DNA from: Pisolithus tinctorius
Lineage: Eukaryota; Basidiomycota; Agaricomycetes; Boletales; Pisolithaceae
Assembly (NCBI GenBank): GCA_024663395.1
Contig: JANFAH010000084.1
Coordinates: 62,001 to 126,000 of the forward strand
DNA length: 64,000 nucleotides
Reading direction: 5' to 3'
A model generated the notes under the pieces. That model was given only the letters and a program-made list of their open reading frames with translations. It was not told the DNA's origin and made no database searches. Positions 34,247 through 45,700 of this stretch are shown here, piece by piece. Position 1 is the stretch's first letter, and each line of letters starts with the position of its first letter. Made by a program: the position numbers and the translations under genes.

Positions 34247-37200
34247 AGAGGCTTTGCTAATTCCTGTAAGTACTTCCTTGCCTTCTCAAGGTTCTCATGG
34301 TAAACGTCCGTCGCGCGTGATTCCAGGGTTGAGACCTGCGCTCCTTTCATCTCGGTGGGCGTAACACTTCCCACAACGACTCTAGGCGAGTGTAACCCCA
34401 CCATTACTTTGTGCTGATAGAGGAACGGTGTCCCTAGGATCAGATCGTAGTTTTGCAAGTTCATGACATCGAAGTATCGTTCGCAGTCAATCCCTTGATA
34501 TTGGAAACGGGCCTTAGTGCCGAAGTTCACCTTGGACCGCGAGCCCTGAACCGCGAGCTGAATGGTGAGAGGTTTCTCAAGCGAAATACGTTTCACTTTC
34601 AATTGTTCTGCAAGCGTCACTGACATGAAATCAGCCAGCGATCCCGTATCGATCAGCGCGCGCGCCGGGTGGCCGTTCACGTGCACGACGACCACCAGAG
34701 GCTTCGGTATCTTTCGCGTGAAATCCTTGGCTATCGAGGAATTTCTCTGTAGGGTCAACTTATCCTCATCGCGGACCTTAACGCCATTCAACTGGATCAT
34801 GTCATACGGTGCGTCTTTCAACTGATCTGCGACCCCGTTGGTTTCATCATTTCCAGCGCTCTTGAATAGTGCGCAGATCCCCGGGTCTTCTTCCTCCAGG
34901 GGGTCACTGCTCGTTAAGGCTACACACGCGCGAAACAGCCTCTTAGCATGCCAATGCACGACGTCGAAGTCTGGCCTGGAAGTCCTTTCCAGCGGGAGGA
35001 CCAGGCGGGCCGCCAGGTGATAGTCAAGTACGTCGATTGTCGTCTTATCTTCCCTAACACACGCAAATCGTCCTGAGTTTCCCCCTTCCAGCATTTGAAG
35101 ACTGTGCTCCTCGAGCTTAGCGATAATGCAGTCCTCAATAGGGCGTCCCATGGGGTTTGATCTCCAGGTCCGCGCGCGCTCTTGGCGTCTCAGTTCCGTT
35201 TTCGGGATACCAGCGCGTTCTCCCTTTCGAAACCAGTACCAACTATCAAGTCGGAAAGCAGGGTTCATTAGCAGGTGCGTTTCGACTGTAATCTCGTCTC
35301 CTGGGCCTAATACATCTCGTTCGCTTTCCACAATCATGTGTCGGCCATCCATCAGATCATAGACCAGGAATCGGGAGTCCATATAAGTGCGCAGCGAGTT
35401 CGGGTCATCGCCAGGGTAGCAGATCCCGGATAGTCGTTCCATGGCCCTGTCCTCCAGGGGGTGCCCTAGTTTTGTGCCCACCCACCAGATTCCACGGGCC
35501 TGGTTGCTCCTATAGGCGTAGACATGTATTCCGTCATTCGGGGCTTCTTCTTCGGGAATGGTACTATCGCTAGTTCGGTAGTCTTCGTCGTCTGAGACGC
35601 TCTCCAGGTCTGGGAGATCATCATCAGGTACGCCATCATCTTCCTGGATCGTAGGCCCTCGAGCCTGAATGAAGTTCAAGGATACCTCAGGGCCGTGCCT
35701 AGACGAACTCGCCAACTGACGTTGGCACTCAATATCTCCGAAGTCGACACCCACACCAAAACTCGTAACGCCTGAGGACTTGCCGGCATTGAGCACGGTC
35801 TGACGATCAGGACAATTCCTCGAGAAATGCCCCGACTTATGGCAGATGAAGCATAGGCCCTCCGCCTTATGTCGTTCTTGCTCTTCTTTGCTTAGCTTAG
35901 GGGCATCACGCTTCCGCCTGTCCGGACGTCTGGTGCGTTTCCCTCCCGGGGTGTGATTATCGGGCGTAGCGGCTTCCTTTCGATAGCCTTCGCCCTTAAA
36001 TCTCCTCTTCCTTTCGCGTCTTCGCTTGTGTCCTGACTTGTGAGGTTCGGGACTCTCTGGTGACGCGGCCGCACTTCCCACCGCCCTATGCTTACTCCTT
36101 CGTCGCTTAGATCTACGAGTATAGTCACCAGCGACAGTCTGGGCGATTTCGAGGATCTCAGCGGATGCCGAGATCTTCTTTAGTGATGAGATCTCCGGGT
36201 TCAATTTTTCTTTCCATAGGTCTCGTTGGAGCTCCTTTCGGAGTCCCGACCAGAACTTGTGCACCTTAGTGCGTTCGTCGGTCTCCCCGATCATGTTCCA
36301 TAGCTCGTTGAGCTCGTACAGGTAGTTTTTTACCGTTTTAGAGTTCTGATAACATGATTGTAGTTTCTCTCTTTGCCGCATTCGGAAATCAATGGGGAAA
36401 CAATAATTGAATAGTTGCGTAAAGAAATCCGAGAGTCTCCACTTGTAAGGATCCCCTGAGACTTCCCGCACGTAAAACTCATGTGCCTTACCCGTCAGGT
36501 AGTGGGATAGGATGAACGCACACTTCTTGGGTTCGACTCGACCGTCTGTAACATACGCGGCCCCTTCGGTAACGAACCGTTGAAAGGCGTGTACGTCATC
36601 GGACCCATCGTACTTATTCGGCGGGATGGGCTTAAGAGTCGTCCTGCGACGAGATTTCGAACGCTTCTTGGATTTGCGTTTCTTTCCCTTACCACTCTTG
36701 CGGCGTCGGGATCTACCACGTCGGTGGTTCGAGCTGCTTGACGACCCACCCAAGCTTAACGATGATTCGCTGGTTGTCGAAGAAGAATCATCATCGCTCG
36801 TGCCAGAATAGCTGGATGGATCACTACTGGAGTTTGACGATATGGAGTCGTCATTCGAGCTCTCGCTCGTGGTAGATGCAGACTCGGACGAGCTGGTATC
36901 GTCGTCACTTGATGAATCTGAGGTGTGCTTCGCCTTCCTTTTATTTTTGGATCTTTTGGAGCGCTTCTCATCCTTTTCAAGGCGCTTAAAGGCGAGTCCA
37001 ATGTAGCTTTTTGGATTGATTTGTTTTACAGGCTCCATAGCCCTCGGCGTCTTCTGTCGTTCACGCCTCTTGTGATCTTGACGGACGACTTTATCAACCA
37101 TTTCCTTTATCGGGTTTGGGGGTTCTCTCGAGGGTTTGGTCTCCCTCTTCTTGTTTTTCTTCGAACGCTTTAGCTTACTCCTCTTAGGAATCCGCTCATC

Positions 37201-38061
37201 TTCCCCGCCATGCGGTTCTGGGAGTTCGTCCTCAGTGGGTTGTGTGGTGCCCTCCGGATCGTTCCCCTTTGACGGTCCGGGTTGGTCACCATCGCTCTCA
37301 TTTGCCAATCTATTAGCGGCATTCCACGATGCAAGGGCTGCGCGTTGCGCGTCTGGGTCTATCTCATTCTCGCTAAGTTTCAGGTTCCCCCAATTCCTAG
37401 GATCGGGTCCCTTTCCCTTGCCTTCACCCTTAGCGGAGGGCTCATCACTTTCTGACGAGGTCACTTCAGGGTTATCCCTCGTCATCGACAATGACCTCCT
37501 CCGGATTTTCTCTCGTTCATCCAGGGTCAGTTGCCATTCCGCCCTTCGGACGGCATTTGTCTGGTCTGGCCTTAACATGCTGTGGGCTCGTCGCTCACGC
37601 GACTTCTTACGCACCACCTCTGTCCAGTCGTTTTGCTCCGCTTCCATATCACTCGTTGGGAAGATGGATAAAGAGTCGCAGTGGACATTATCAGGTAAGA
37701 CGTTGTTCGTACTATGAGTCGCTACTCGGACTCTAACAGTACGAGCCTGTGAGGCCTCCGGGACTCCAATGTCACCGGGATACACCGGCGAGCTAGTCCT
37801 CAAGCCGGGAACGTCAACGGTAGCACCTTGGGGCACCGGACTAGGGCTCCTCGAGCCAGACCTTACCACATCGCTATAACTCCGGATGTTACTAGCGGCG
37901 GGTTTTTCAATTGGGGTAGAGTACTGACTCCCGAGCGGGGTCAGCTTCGGTAGAGGGGACACACCAACGATCTCAGCGCCAGGCTGAGTCGTTGGGCTTT
38001 GGGGTAGGGATGAAGCTCGAGCGCGGGTGCCTCGGCGTGCAGTAGAACGGGTATTAACCAT
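34201..38061 (-). CDS. gag: retrotransposon Gag-protease, intact 1,286-codon frame
   Basis: One uninterrupted frame starts MVNTRSTARRGTRARASSLP. It has a long charged N-terminal part with Ser-rich runs and a Lys/Arg/Ser tract (around residues 380-480). A retrotransposon gag domain reads KAHEFYVREVSGDPYKW, FFTQLFNYCFP and YLYELNELWNMIG. A CCHC knuckle CFICHKSGHFSRNC and a retropepsin-like protease with ARALIDTGSLADF and YDLILGTPFLYQHKVMV follow. At 1,286 codons it is much longer than the usual Ty3 gag-protease, mainly through low-complexity sequence and an insert of about 350 residues between knuckle and protease. The frame ends 45 bases inside the pol frame. Confidence 0.92.
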   Translation of the reverse strand: MVNTRSTARRGTRARASSLPQSPTTQPGAEIVGVSPLPKLTPLGSQYSTPIEKPAASNIRSYSDVVRSGSRSPSPVPQGATVDVPGLRTSSPVYPGDIGVPEASQARTVRVRVATHSTNNVLPDNVHCDSLSIFPTSDMEAEQNDWTEVVRKKSRERRAHSMLRPDQTNAVRRAEWQLTLDEREKIRRRSLSMTRDNPEVTSSESDEPSAKGEGKGKGPDPRNWGNLKLSENEIDPDAQRAALASWNAANRLANESDGDQPGPSKGNDPEGTTQPTEDELPEPHGGEDERIPKRSKLKRSKKNKKRETKPSREPPNPIKEMVDKVVRQDHKRRERQKTPRAMEPVKQINPKSYIGLAFKRLEKDEKRSKRSKNKRKAKHTSDSSSDDDTSSSESASTTSESSNDDSISSNSSSDPSSYSGTSDDDSSSTTSESSLSLGGSSSSSNHRRGRSRRRKSGKGKKRKSKKRSKSRRRTTLKPIPPNKYDGSDDVHAFQRFVTEGAAYVTDGRVEPKKCAFILSHYLTGKAHEFYVREVSGDPYKWRLSDFFTQLFNYCFPIDFRMRQREKLQSCYQNSKTVKNYLYELNELWNMIGETDERTKVHKFWSGLRKELQRDLWKEKLNPEISSLKKISASAEILEIAQTVAGDYTRRSKRRRSKHRAVGSAAASPESPEPHKSGHKRRRERKRRFKGEGYRKEAATPDNHTPGGKRTRRPDRRKRDAPKLSKEEQERHKAEGLCFICHKSGHFSRNCPDRQTVLNAGKSSGVTSFGVGVDFGDIECQRQLASSSRHGPEVSLNFIQARGPTIQEDDGVPDDDLPDLESVSDDEDYRTSDSTIPEEEAPNDGIHVYAYRSNQARGIWWVGTKLGHPLEDRAMERLSGICYPGDDPNSLRTYMDSRFLVYDLMDGRHMIVESERDVLGPGDEITVETHLLMNPAFRLDSWYWFRKGERAGIPKTELRRQERARTWRSNPMGRPIEDCIIAKLEEHSLQMLEGGNSGRFACVREDKTTIDVLDYHLAARLVLPLERTSRPDFDVVHWHAKRLFRACVALTSSDPLEEEDPGICALFKSAGNDETNGVADQLKDAPYDMIQLNGVKVRDEDKLTLQRNSSIAKDFTRKIPKPLVVVVHVNGHPARALIDTGSLADFMSVTLAEQLKVKRISLEKPLTIQLAVQGSRSKVNFGTKARFQYQGIDCERYFDVMNLQNYDLILGTPFLYQHKVMVGLHSPRVVVGSVTPTEMKGAQVSTLESRATDVYHENLEKARKYLQELAKPLCSQVGATALPHSEP

Positions 38062-38196
38062 TTCTTTTTGTTAAGTGTCTTCGGATACTTACTCGAGTGT
38101 CGACAGGGGATCAGCCTGCGGATGGTTGAGAAGGTATCGAAGGGGTTTGTTTAGAGTTCGAGTTTTCTTTTGACCGTTTGGGACAGGAAAAAAATA

Positions 38197-38486
38197 TGTA
38201 ATGGCGATGCGAAGTTATAAGACTTGCAACGACACCACACCAGGATTCTTCTTAAATACTACTCGTTTCCAGAGTGAAAGGTCTGTTTGATTCGAGGTAG
38301 AAAAAGAGAGTCCCCGTACAGTACGCTACATAGGCCATTTTATAGGTTAGAGAGCAGGCACGAAATATGTCAGAGTACTGCTACGGGTAAAGTAGGATCA
38401 AGAAACAAATGAGATGATAAGTAAGACTGTCATAGAGAATTCACCATCTGAACAAACGGTCGACAGCGTCGGACCGAGTCCTTACA
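38197..38486 (-). repeat. 5' LTR of the retrotransposon
   Basis: This matches 28,933-29,222 base for base as far as I can read, and is followed by the right CTATC duplication. Confidence 0.95.
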
Positions 38487-39484
38487 CTATCCTTATCGTT
38501 TCCCAAGGTGATTTACACGCTGTCCGAAAGTTGCGGAGGTTGGGGTACCTCCCGTACCACTTGGTAAACCAGGGGCAATCGTGAGTGTTCACCAATTTCT
38601 GTCTCGTCGGGAATGATCGTACGATAACCGCGGAGATGGGCCACCTGGACTTCGTTCGCTCTGGCTACGCTGGGCCTGAAAAGGTGGTTACGAAGCAGGA
38701 AGACTATATCCATCATGGGGTCCCTACTGGCCGACGCAACCGAAACTTTCTGAGGGCCATTTTAGACACATGTTGTATTTACTAGGGCGAGGGAAGGGTG
38801 CGGGTTGACAACTGATTAGAAGATGTGCAGTTGTTGTGCCATGGTAAGCAAGCGTCTGGTCTCCAAACATGGTTGACAAAGAGCCGTAGAATACCAGCAA
38901 CATGTACAGGGCTATCGTAGTCAACAGACCTGTAACGTTTTCAACATCAGTAGGCTCAGAGCATTTGAATCGAGGCAAATCAAGCCGATGTGGTATACAA
39001 GCTCAAAAGGGGACTCCGCTACCGTGCATAACCGAGAGACCGCGTTCTAGAAAGCAGTACCGAAGATTTTGTAGTTGAGCGCAAATCCCCAATGCCAATG
39101 CGACGGTGGTTCATTCAAAGACGTCTTGAGGAATTCATGAAGCGCTGGCGGAAGCCATAATTAGTACGCGGATTCTTGACGTTTGCCAGTATATACTGTA
39201 GTATTTTCCTCTATATCTTGAACGTACTTCATTAGAATTCATTATTCAACCCATGAGACAGATGAGGCACGTGTAACAATGCTTGCATCTTCAACTATGT
39301 GAGCTACTCCTAACATTGTAGCTCTTAAGAGTTATTCAGGTACTTGACAAGCACAAATATCACGAGCCAACTGCATGGTTGACGAAGAAAAAGCATAGCG
39401 TGAAGTATACTATGAGCCACGCGGCTTTCCATGTACCCGATATACGGTATATTGCCAGTGCCCCACAACACTACCCTCGATGTT
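38487..39484. other. right flank of the retrotransposon, no gene found
   Basis: About 1 kb without a supported gene. Short frames on both strands show no domain or splice structure. Confidence 0.4.
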
Positions 39485-42480
39485 CTATGACGCTGAATGA
39501 CCGCTATTCCGTTTGTGTCCCGAATGACACTCTCGAATGTGGCGTATAAAGTTGTGCCGTTGCACTTGATGACTGCAACCAATCCACTGACAGGGAATAG
39601 TCACCCTTCGGGCCGTGTCCTTGATCGCATGCATATTTTTGAAATGCTCTGGAGCGCTACCGCAATTGATACGTCTGTTGCATATCATGCCGTTTGCGTC
39701 TGGGTATAGACAAGTAATTGGTGGGCAATTCACATAGGAATTCATATGCGTCGATTCGGGAGATGGCATGCTCTGTCGATAGTAAATAACAGTTGATCGA
39801 GGATCGGGATAACAACCATACGTGTTTGGTTTGGTAAGTATTACCTACAGCGCCGGACAGTGAGTAGTTCATACTGCACCATGGTTAAACCGCCCGGAGT
39901 TGGTACGAAAGCAGGGACAGCGTACGGGTTTACTGGACCATCGTAATGTCGTAGTGAGTTGAAGTCCTTAGAAGATGCCATAGTTGTACGTGCTATCGAT
40001 CTGAATCATTGCCGTCCTCTTAAGTATGCCTTGTGTGCGCCGCCATGCAGCCAAAGCTCGCTGGAGTAAATATCCATGGGATAGCAATTCACTGAAGACG
40101 CTACTGGTTGGCAGGCGGGCATGACCGTCACGCTCAGATCGTGGTGTATCCCAGGGCAACCCTCGGAAAGGAGTATCAGGTTTCCCTAGGGTATGTTCGA
40201 ACGCCTTGGGGAACGTTGCATGTGGAGGGCGGCAAACCCTGGAGGCTGAGTAATACCATATCTGGAGGAGCGTCCAATTATCTCTATAATCTATCAATCC
40301 CGTTTCGTACCTGCGTTTTGTCATTGGGAACGCCGTGGGAGGAACCAATTAGAATAGTCTCCATTGCTGTAGTCCAGACCCTGGAGGTGTCATACCTTGC
40401 ACGTGAGAATCTACTATACTCCAGTCTTTCACAAGGGAAAAATAATGGTGGGCGAACGTTTGCGCTCGGGTTAGATTGGAGGTGTCATAGCTTTTGCGTG
40501 GAGGCCTACTATGTTTGGCCAGCGGGGAGAAAGAGGTAATGGGGGACGAATGATTACGATCCTTAGATCGATATCAAGCGCTGGGGGTATCGTGGCCTGC
40601 GCGTGGAAGCCTGCTGTGATTCGGTCATTCAGCGGGGAGAAAGGTTAATGGAAGACGAATGTTTGCGATGGTTGGATAGGTATCAGACCCTGGAGGAAGA
40701 AGCCTACCGTGTTTCAGCGGTTCAGCGGGGTGGAAAAGTTGATGGAGGACGGATGTTTGCGCCCACTAGATCAATGACAGACCCTGGAAGAGTCGTCATA
40801 GCCTTCGCGTCGAAGCATACTACGCTCCGGCCATTCGGCGGGGAGAAAAATTTGATGGAGGAGATCGTTTGCGCCAGATAAACCTTCTTCCAAGAGAAAA
40901 CGGTAAGGCCGCCGTTGGCAGCCCCCGAAAACAACAGAGATGGAGTCGATCAGTAATTGCGTGTCTTGCCATGAGGCCTTGTCATCTCAGGATTAGAGAC
41001 AATACCGGGCCCTCGTTCCAGTCTAATATGGGATTGGATGTTAGTGGTGGATGGTGGGTTATGGAGGGCTTCATAACGAAGAAAATGCGTTTAGTCGGCT
41101 AGAAGAGTGGGTAAAAGTTGATATTTGAGACCGAGCCGTCAAGGTTGCAATATCAATCGTCAGCTTTGTTTTATTGTTATTATATATTTGAAGGGGCTTG
41201 AAGTTGTTGGGTGACCATCTTGCTGTCCTTCACGACCCAGTTGCGACCGAACGACGAGGGGAGGAGGATAGCTGAGGTTGTACGTCCAGAATTTTTTTCT
41301 GTCATAGCAAGCGCTGAACATCTGTTTCACATCTCCATCTTATCCATCATTCTGATCAAACGACTCCTTCCTCCTCCCTCCCCTTCCCCCGGGACGTGTG
41401 CAAAACCCCGGTTTGTAGACGCAGGGGGTTAATAACTAAGGGAATGACACGTGGATTTCTAACGGCTAACCTTGTCAATAGAGCAACGAATTAGCTGGGT
41501 TGAAAACTGTTGAAAAGCGTCAGTAGGTACCCCGTTCCTTGCCGTGAAATCCTTAACTAGACGCTTTCAGTAGGCAAGATTCGCTTGAATGCGAACGGAG
41601 GCAATGATTCCTGCAGCCACGGCACGCAACCGGCAAGAGCGATAACAATTCTATCTCTGTAACATAGCCCTGCAGCAGCAGAGCTGAACCGGTCAGATAT
41701 ACAAGATAACAGACAATGGTTACCCAAAGGTGGCGTTGTGGGACCTTCGCCAACGCTCCTCCACGTTCTCACTATTCAATTTGCCCGTGGTTATACCGAC
41801 GTGCTGTGATGCTCGACCCTCGTTCTGGACGTTTCGCTTACTTTGCGTCAGTAAACAATTGGGTAATACCATCCAATCATAATCTCACTTGAATCGTCCT
41901 CTGGATAAGTATGAGCTGGTTCACACAAGCCGCACCTTTGAGACTATATACAATCCAGTCCACGCTGACATTCCAGTTCAAAGAAGAACCAAACCAGGCA
42001 TTGCGGCTGTCGATTGGCAAGCGATGGGAAGTGAAGCTATTGCAGGTCGCTTGCGCCCTTGGAAGAAAGTCTTGTCCAAAACACGTACCTTTGCAAAAGC
42101 ATAAACAAATCGATCGTGTTTCCGCCTGTGTGTAGGGGTTCAGGTACGAAAGGTTGACTTTGAGATTCTCAGGTCCTTTGGGAGGATGACTCCGAATCCG
42201 CGGTACGTTCGACGTCGGGTCTGGGCTTTGAATTTCGTGAGTATTGACCGACCACTCGATCAGGAGCTCCATACACGCTCATGGCAAGAGAAATTTCTGC
42301 TAGAATGAGAACCATGCCATGTTTATAGGCTCTTGCAATATATGTGACCCGGGTTAAACCAACGGCTGTTTGAAATTTTTTAGAGGTTGGGCACTTTGCT
42401 CGAGTCAAACTGGTTTGCTAGGCGGAAAAGGCGACTGTAAATAACTCCGTGAAGTTCGGAAGGTGAACGTTCTGCCACGG
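39480..42480 (-). repeat. repeat unit A3 (about 3 kb)
   Basis: This aligns with A1 and A2: zinc-finger gene at the left, the VLILAEISLAMSVYG block at 42,260-42,320, and intervening shared stretches such as CTTGCTGTCC and GTCATAGCAAGCGCTGAACA near 41,220-41,320. It contains local short duplications of about 120 bp around 40,370-40,870, in which AGACCCTGGA and TCAGCGGGGAGAAA recur several times. Confidence 0.7.
39485..39981 (-). CDS. small zinc-finger protein, subfamily A, copy 3
   Basis: Exons at 39926-39981, 39849-39873 and 39485-39772 (56, 25 and 288 nt) give 122 residues. Exon 1 encodes MASSKDFNSLRHYDGPVNP, the microexon MNYSLSGA, and the last exon NCPPITCLYPDANGMIC, INCGSAPEHFKNMHAIKD, VTIPCQWIGCSHQVQRHNFI and RHIRECHSGHKRNSG. 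Exon lengths, intron phases and splice positions equal those of copies 1 and 2, although sequence identity is modest. Introns are 52 and 76 nt. The frame is intact. The basic tail after the second finger (GHKRNSGHSAS) is shared by the family. Confidence 0.75.
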
Positions 42481-44668
42481 TCCCGCCGTTACTTATATGG
42501 AAGTGTTGCTATGGAGCGAAGCAGGCATTGAAGTCAATCAACCATCGGCGAACACTTCTCGTGACCCACTGAACTTCTTTTACTTCATCTGACCCCTGAT
42601 GTGTACCCTAAGCCGCATCTTTGCTATAATTATCTTCCCTGGTCTGACATCTGTGTCAACTGGAAGAAAGTAATCGTTCGTGCTCAAGAAACCTTTGCTA
42701 CCGTCAGCTAGCACAAACCTGCTGCAGCTCGCGAGTCGATTTCGGTCTTGCTTCAGTTAAGCCTTGTAATGCTTTCGCCGAACTTCATAAGCGGCTTCAG
42801 TTGCTCATCAAATGCTTGGGACATCACAGGTAGTATAATCAAGTACTTAGGATGGTCTCTAGGTCGTTCTGGAGGATCATCTGCAAAAGCACTATGTGCT
42901 TGCTGAGTTTGTCAGTACCCATGAAGCACTGATTCGACGGAGACGAGGACACTTTTCCAGGACATATCCTTGCCACTGGCACGTCAATTTCTTGATGATG
43001 GCTCCGAACTCAGGTCGTAAGTTTCGGTAGACCTCGCCGTAAATTGGAAGAGAGGATAGTTGTTCTTTTCACTGGTAATCCAGAATTAAAGAGACCCTGT
43101 ACTGAGAACAATGCATGCGAAGCTCTACAGATGTATGGGAGTATAAACGTAGATGATGCTGTCAGGAGGCTATATGTAATGGTAACCTTCTACTTCAATT
43201 CACTAAGCATTTAACTGTGGAATGCATACGCGAGGTGTCACCATAAACCCAAGGATTTTCGGATGGCTACAGCTAGCTTTGTAGAGCTTGTCGCGAATAA
43301 CATCTCATACATCTCACAAGTCCAACGGCTGACCCGCTTATGTTTCCCAGCTGGGGTGTCGCTTGCTACCTGATGAAGGCATAGCGTTCATACGTAGTTG
43401 GGATACAGAATTGCCTGTAGACATGTGGTTAACAAATGTGGTGTGAAAGGCGGCGACAATGAATAAACAGAAATGTCGCTTACATCGTTCTGGCACCCTA
43501 CAATGGCTTCACGTGGTATACCTTGCCGCCCTCCTTTGCCGTATTTAACCAAGCTCGACACATCCGAAGCTACGTGTTACCCATTTGCGACAAAACATGA
43601 TTGATGGTGGTCACCTCTTCGTCACACAGGGAACGACCAACATTGACCCCAAGCTTTAGTAGAGGTGAATCTCTGCGCTGCAATGTAAGCAGCTTTTCTG
43701 TGTTACTTACCGCTTTGCTCGGTTTTGAGCGTATCCCGCGGCGCCACCAAATGAGTACGTGCGATTGGCCAAGCAGTCATTCCGTCCAGTGATAAGTGTA
43801 TGAGTTAGGGGGAGAGCTTGGATGGGGAATTCTCAAAGGTACAAAAACGGGAATGTTTACATTGCCTGGGGGGAAGTACTTGAATCAAGACCCTGTGCAG
43901 CAACTATATCATTGCTCGGAGGCTGAGAATAGCGCAGTAACAAATACCTAGTAAAACATCCCGCGCAGAGCCATGAATAATGGCATTGGCAACAATAAAT
44001 GGGCCTTGAAAGGACTCGTGAAGCAGTCTAGGTGACATTTTAGTACGGATGGCATGCAAAAGGGGAAATCCGGCTGTGATCAAATTCATGGTCAAGAAGA
44101 AACCAAGAACTGACGGTCCACCTGGACAAACATAGCTGCAGCAGCAAAACTATCGCGCGCGCGCTATCAGACTGTAAGGACGCCGCCGAATGTTTTTGGT
44201 TGGTTCAGCCAGCACACCGTTACCCTGAGTTACCCACGTAAGTACTGGGTTAGTGCTCCATCAAGATTATACATCATTAAAACGTACAAAATCGCCGTCA
44301 CACCACTGGTCGGCTCGGCAAGTCCACTCTCAGACACGAACATATCTAAGTTTTCGATCTAACAGAACTTGATTTCCAGGGAACGCATTGCGGCGGGGAT
44401 TGGCTTACCGTGCAAGCTATTGCTACAGGGACGTTCGCAATGATAGAGTTTGAGGTTCAGTAACATGAAGGTCTACTTATGACGTCTAATGAGGATCACC
44501 AAAACACAAAGCCACGTAACAGTAGGTGTACAACAGTAAAAAGGTTAAGTTCACCGAGTTTCGATTGATGGTTACACATTGCGCCTCGTTGAGTATTCAG
44601 GCACTATCACTGATTTAAAGGATAAAAACGAAATGAGAAATAGGGTAACGGAAATAATTCCGCGGCTC
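39982..44668. other. remainder of unit A3, repeat block D and following sequence
   Basis: No supported gene. 43,080-43,560 matches the first D block at 25.3-25.95 kb. The stretch 43,600-44,660 shows no recognisable coding frame on either strand. Confidence 0.4.
43080..43560. repeat. repeat block D, second copy
   Basis: See the block at 25,300-25,950. The shared order of GTTAACAAATGTGG, AATGAATAAA, CTTACATCGTT and GGCTTCACG places them as copies. Confidence 0.6.
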
Positions 44669-45030
44669 TCACATGTGCCCAACGCCACGCTTATGGCCTA
44701 AGTGGGTTTCTTGAATGTGACGGCACAGGTTCTTTCGTGGGTACCGTCCACAGTCCCGATTCCACTCACAGAAAACGAAGTCTTCGGGGTGTGTGGCTGA
44801 GACCCCGTGATTGTGCCGCATGTTCTTAGAAAGAGAACCGCAAGTGATTTCCTTCCAACACAATTGGGTGGTTGATACTGGCTGGAAACGGTATTTCAAT
44901 TCCGCGCAGGGGCTCCTTGGAACGCTGGCTACGGAAGGTTGGCTGCATCGGGGTGTCATGTGGCTGAGTAACATGCGAGATGAAAGTGACATACCCGTCT
45001 GCCGAGTCGTTGAAGTGCTGGCCCCGTGAG
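44669..45030 (-). pseudogene. zinc-finger gene, subfamily C (start not resolved)
   Basis: The last exon, up to about 44,942, encodes CAELKYRFQPVSTTQLCW, ITCGSLSKNMRHNHGV, FVFCEWNRDCGRYPRKNLCRH and IQETHLGHKRGVGHM. The finger keeps Cys-x4-Cys and the terminal His residues, but the N-terminal Cys group differs from subfamilies A and B. Upstream, a 52-nt intron similar to that of the 28.1-kb relic leads to an exon reading SRTHGASTSTTRQT in one frame. I found no ATG that gives an uninterrupted product, so it may be a pseudogene or have an exon I missed. Confidence 0.5.
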
Positions 45031-45700
45031 TTCTGGAGGAGCGACGTTTGTTGGATGGATTTCTAAATGCTCGTTTACTTATCTGCTTTTAAACAAGAGT
45101 GGGTAAAAGCTGCCGTGAAGGCACGAAAAACGAGGATTAATTACCCCGGCGACGGCACTGCTGAATTTTGCCGGCAACAGACCTTGTCCTCATTGATAGT
45201 TGCTGTCATGTCAGGTAGCCAAGCATTTTCCAGAAGACTCCAAATTGCCGTCTACGAAAAAAGTATTGCAGGGAAGAGCTAGCGGAGGAAGATCTTGGAG
45301 GCCCCGTGCATGTATGTGTCGCCTATTCGACAAATGGCAACAGTCACATACAGGGATGACTAGTTCGGCTGGTCAAGGGAGTATAATGCGGGACGGATCC
45401 CCAAGGAAGACGATAAGATGAACCTGCGGTGGCGTGGGGTCAGGAATCAACGTGGATATTTCTATTGCTGCTATACGTTTTGGAATAGAAGGCAGGGAAC
45501 TAACGCTCGCGCACTATCGACATTTATGTCCTGACAATGGTTCGGATGTCGACACTGGCAAAAAAAGAGAAGTCCAAATGACTAGTCGGACGAACGGCAG
45601 GCTTATCGCTTCCCTTTCACCTAGCCTGCAAAAGATTCAACACAAGCCCTACCAGCAAAACGAAGGATTTGCAAAGCGTGAGACCATCCTCTGATAATAA
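45031..45700. other. upstream part of unit C, no further gene
   Basis: Short plus-strand frames lack domains. Part of it resembles 28,600-28,930 weakly. Confidence 0.35.

Larger units (their letters stand above)
28933..38486 (-). mobile_element. Ty3/Gypsy LTR retrotransposon of chromovirus type
   Basis: A complete 9,554-bp element transcribed leftward. It has two 290-bp LTRs that look identical, starting TG and ending CA, flanked by a CTATC duplication. Order in transcription sense: 5' LTR (38,197-38,486), leader, gag with CCHC knuckle and DTG protease in one frame, reverse transcriptase, RNase H, integrase, chromodomain-like tail, a downstream open frame, polypurine tract, 3' LTR. The RT-RNaseH-INT order assigns it to Ty3/Gypsy. 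Identical LTRs mean a recent insertion, yet pol is frameshifted in at least six places. No sequence complementary to initiator tRNA-Met is evident after the 5' LTR, so priming is unknown. Confidence 0.95.

Noticed and set aside
38160..38196. Search for a tRNA primer binding site after the 5' LTR
   Set aside because: No match to the 3' end of initiator tRNA-Met is visible. Other tRNAs or self-priming could not be tested by eye.
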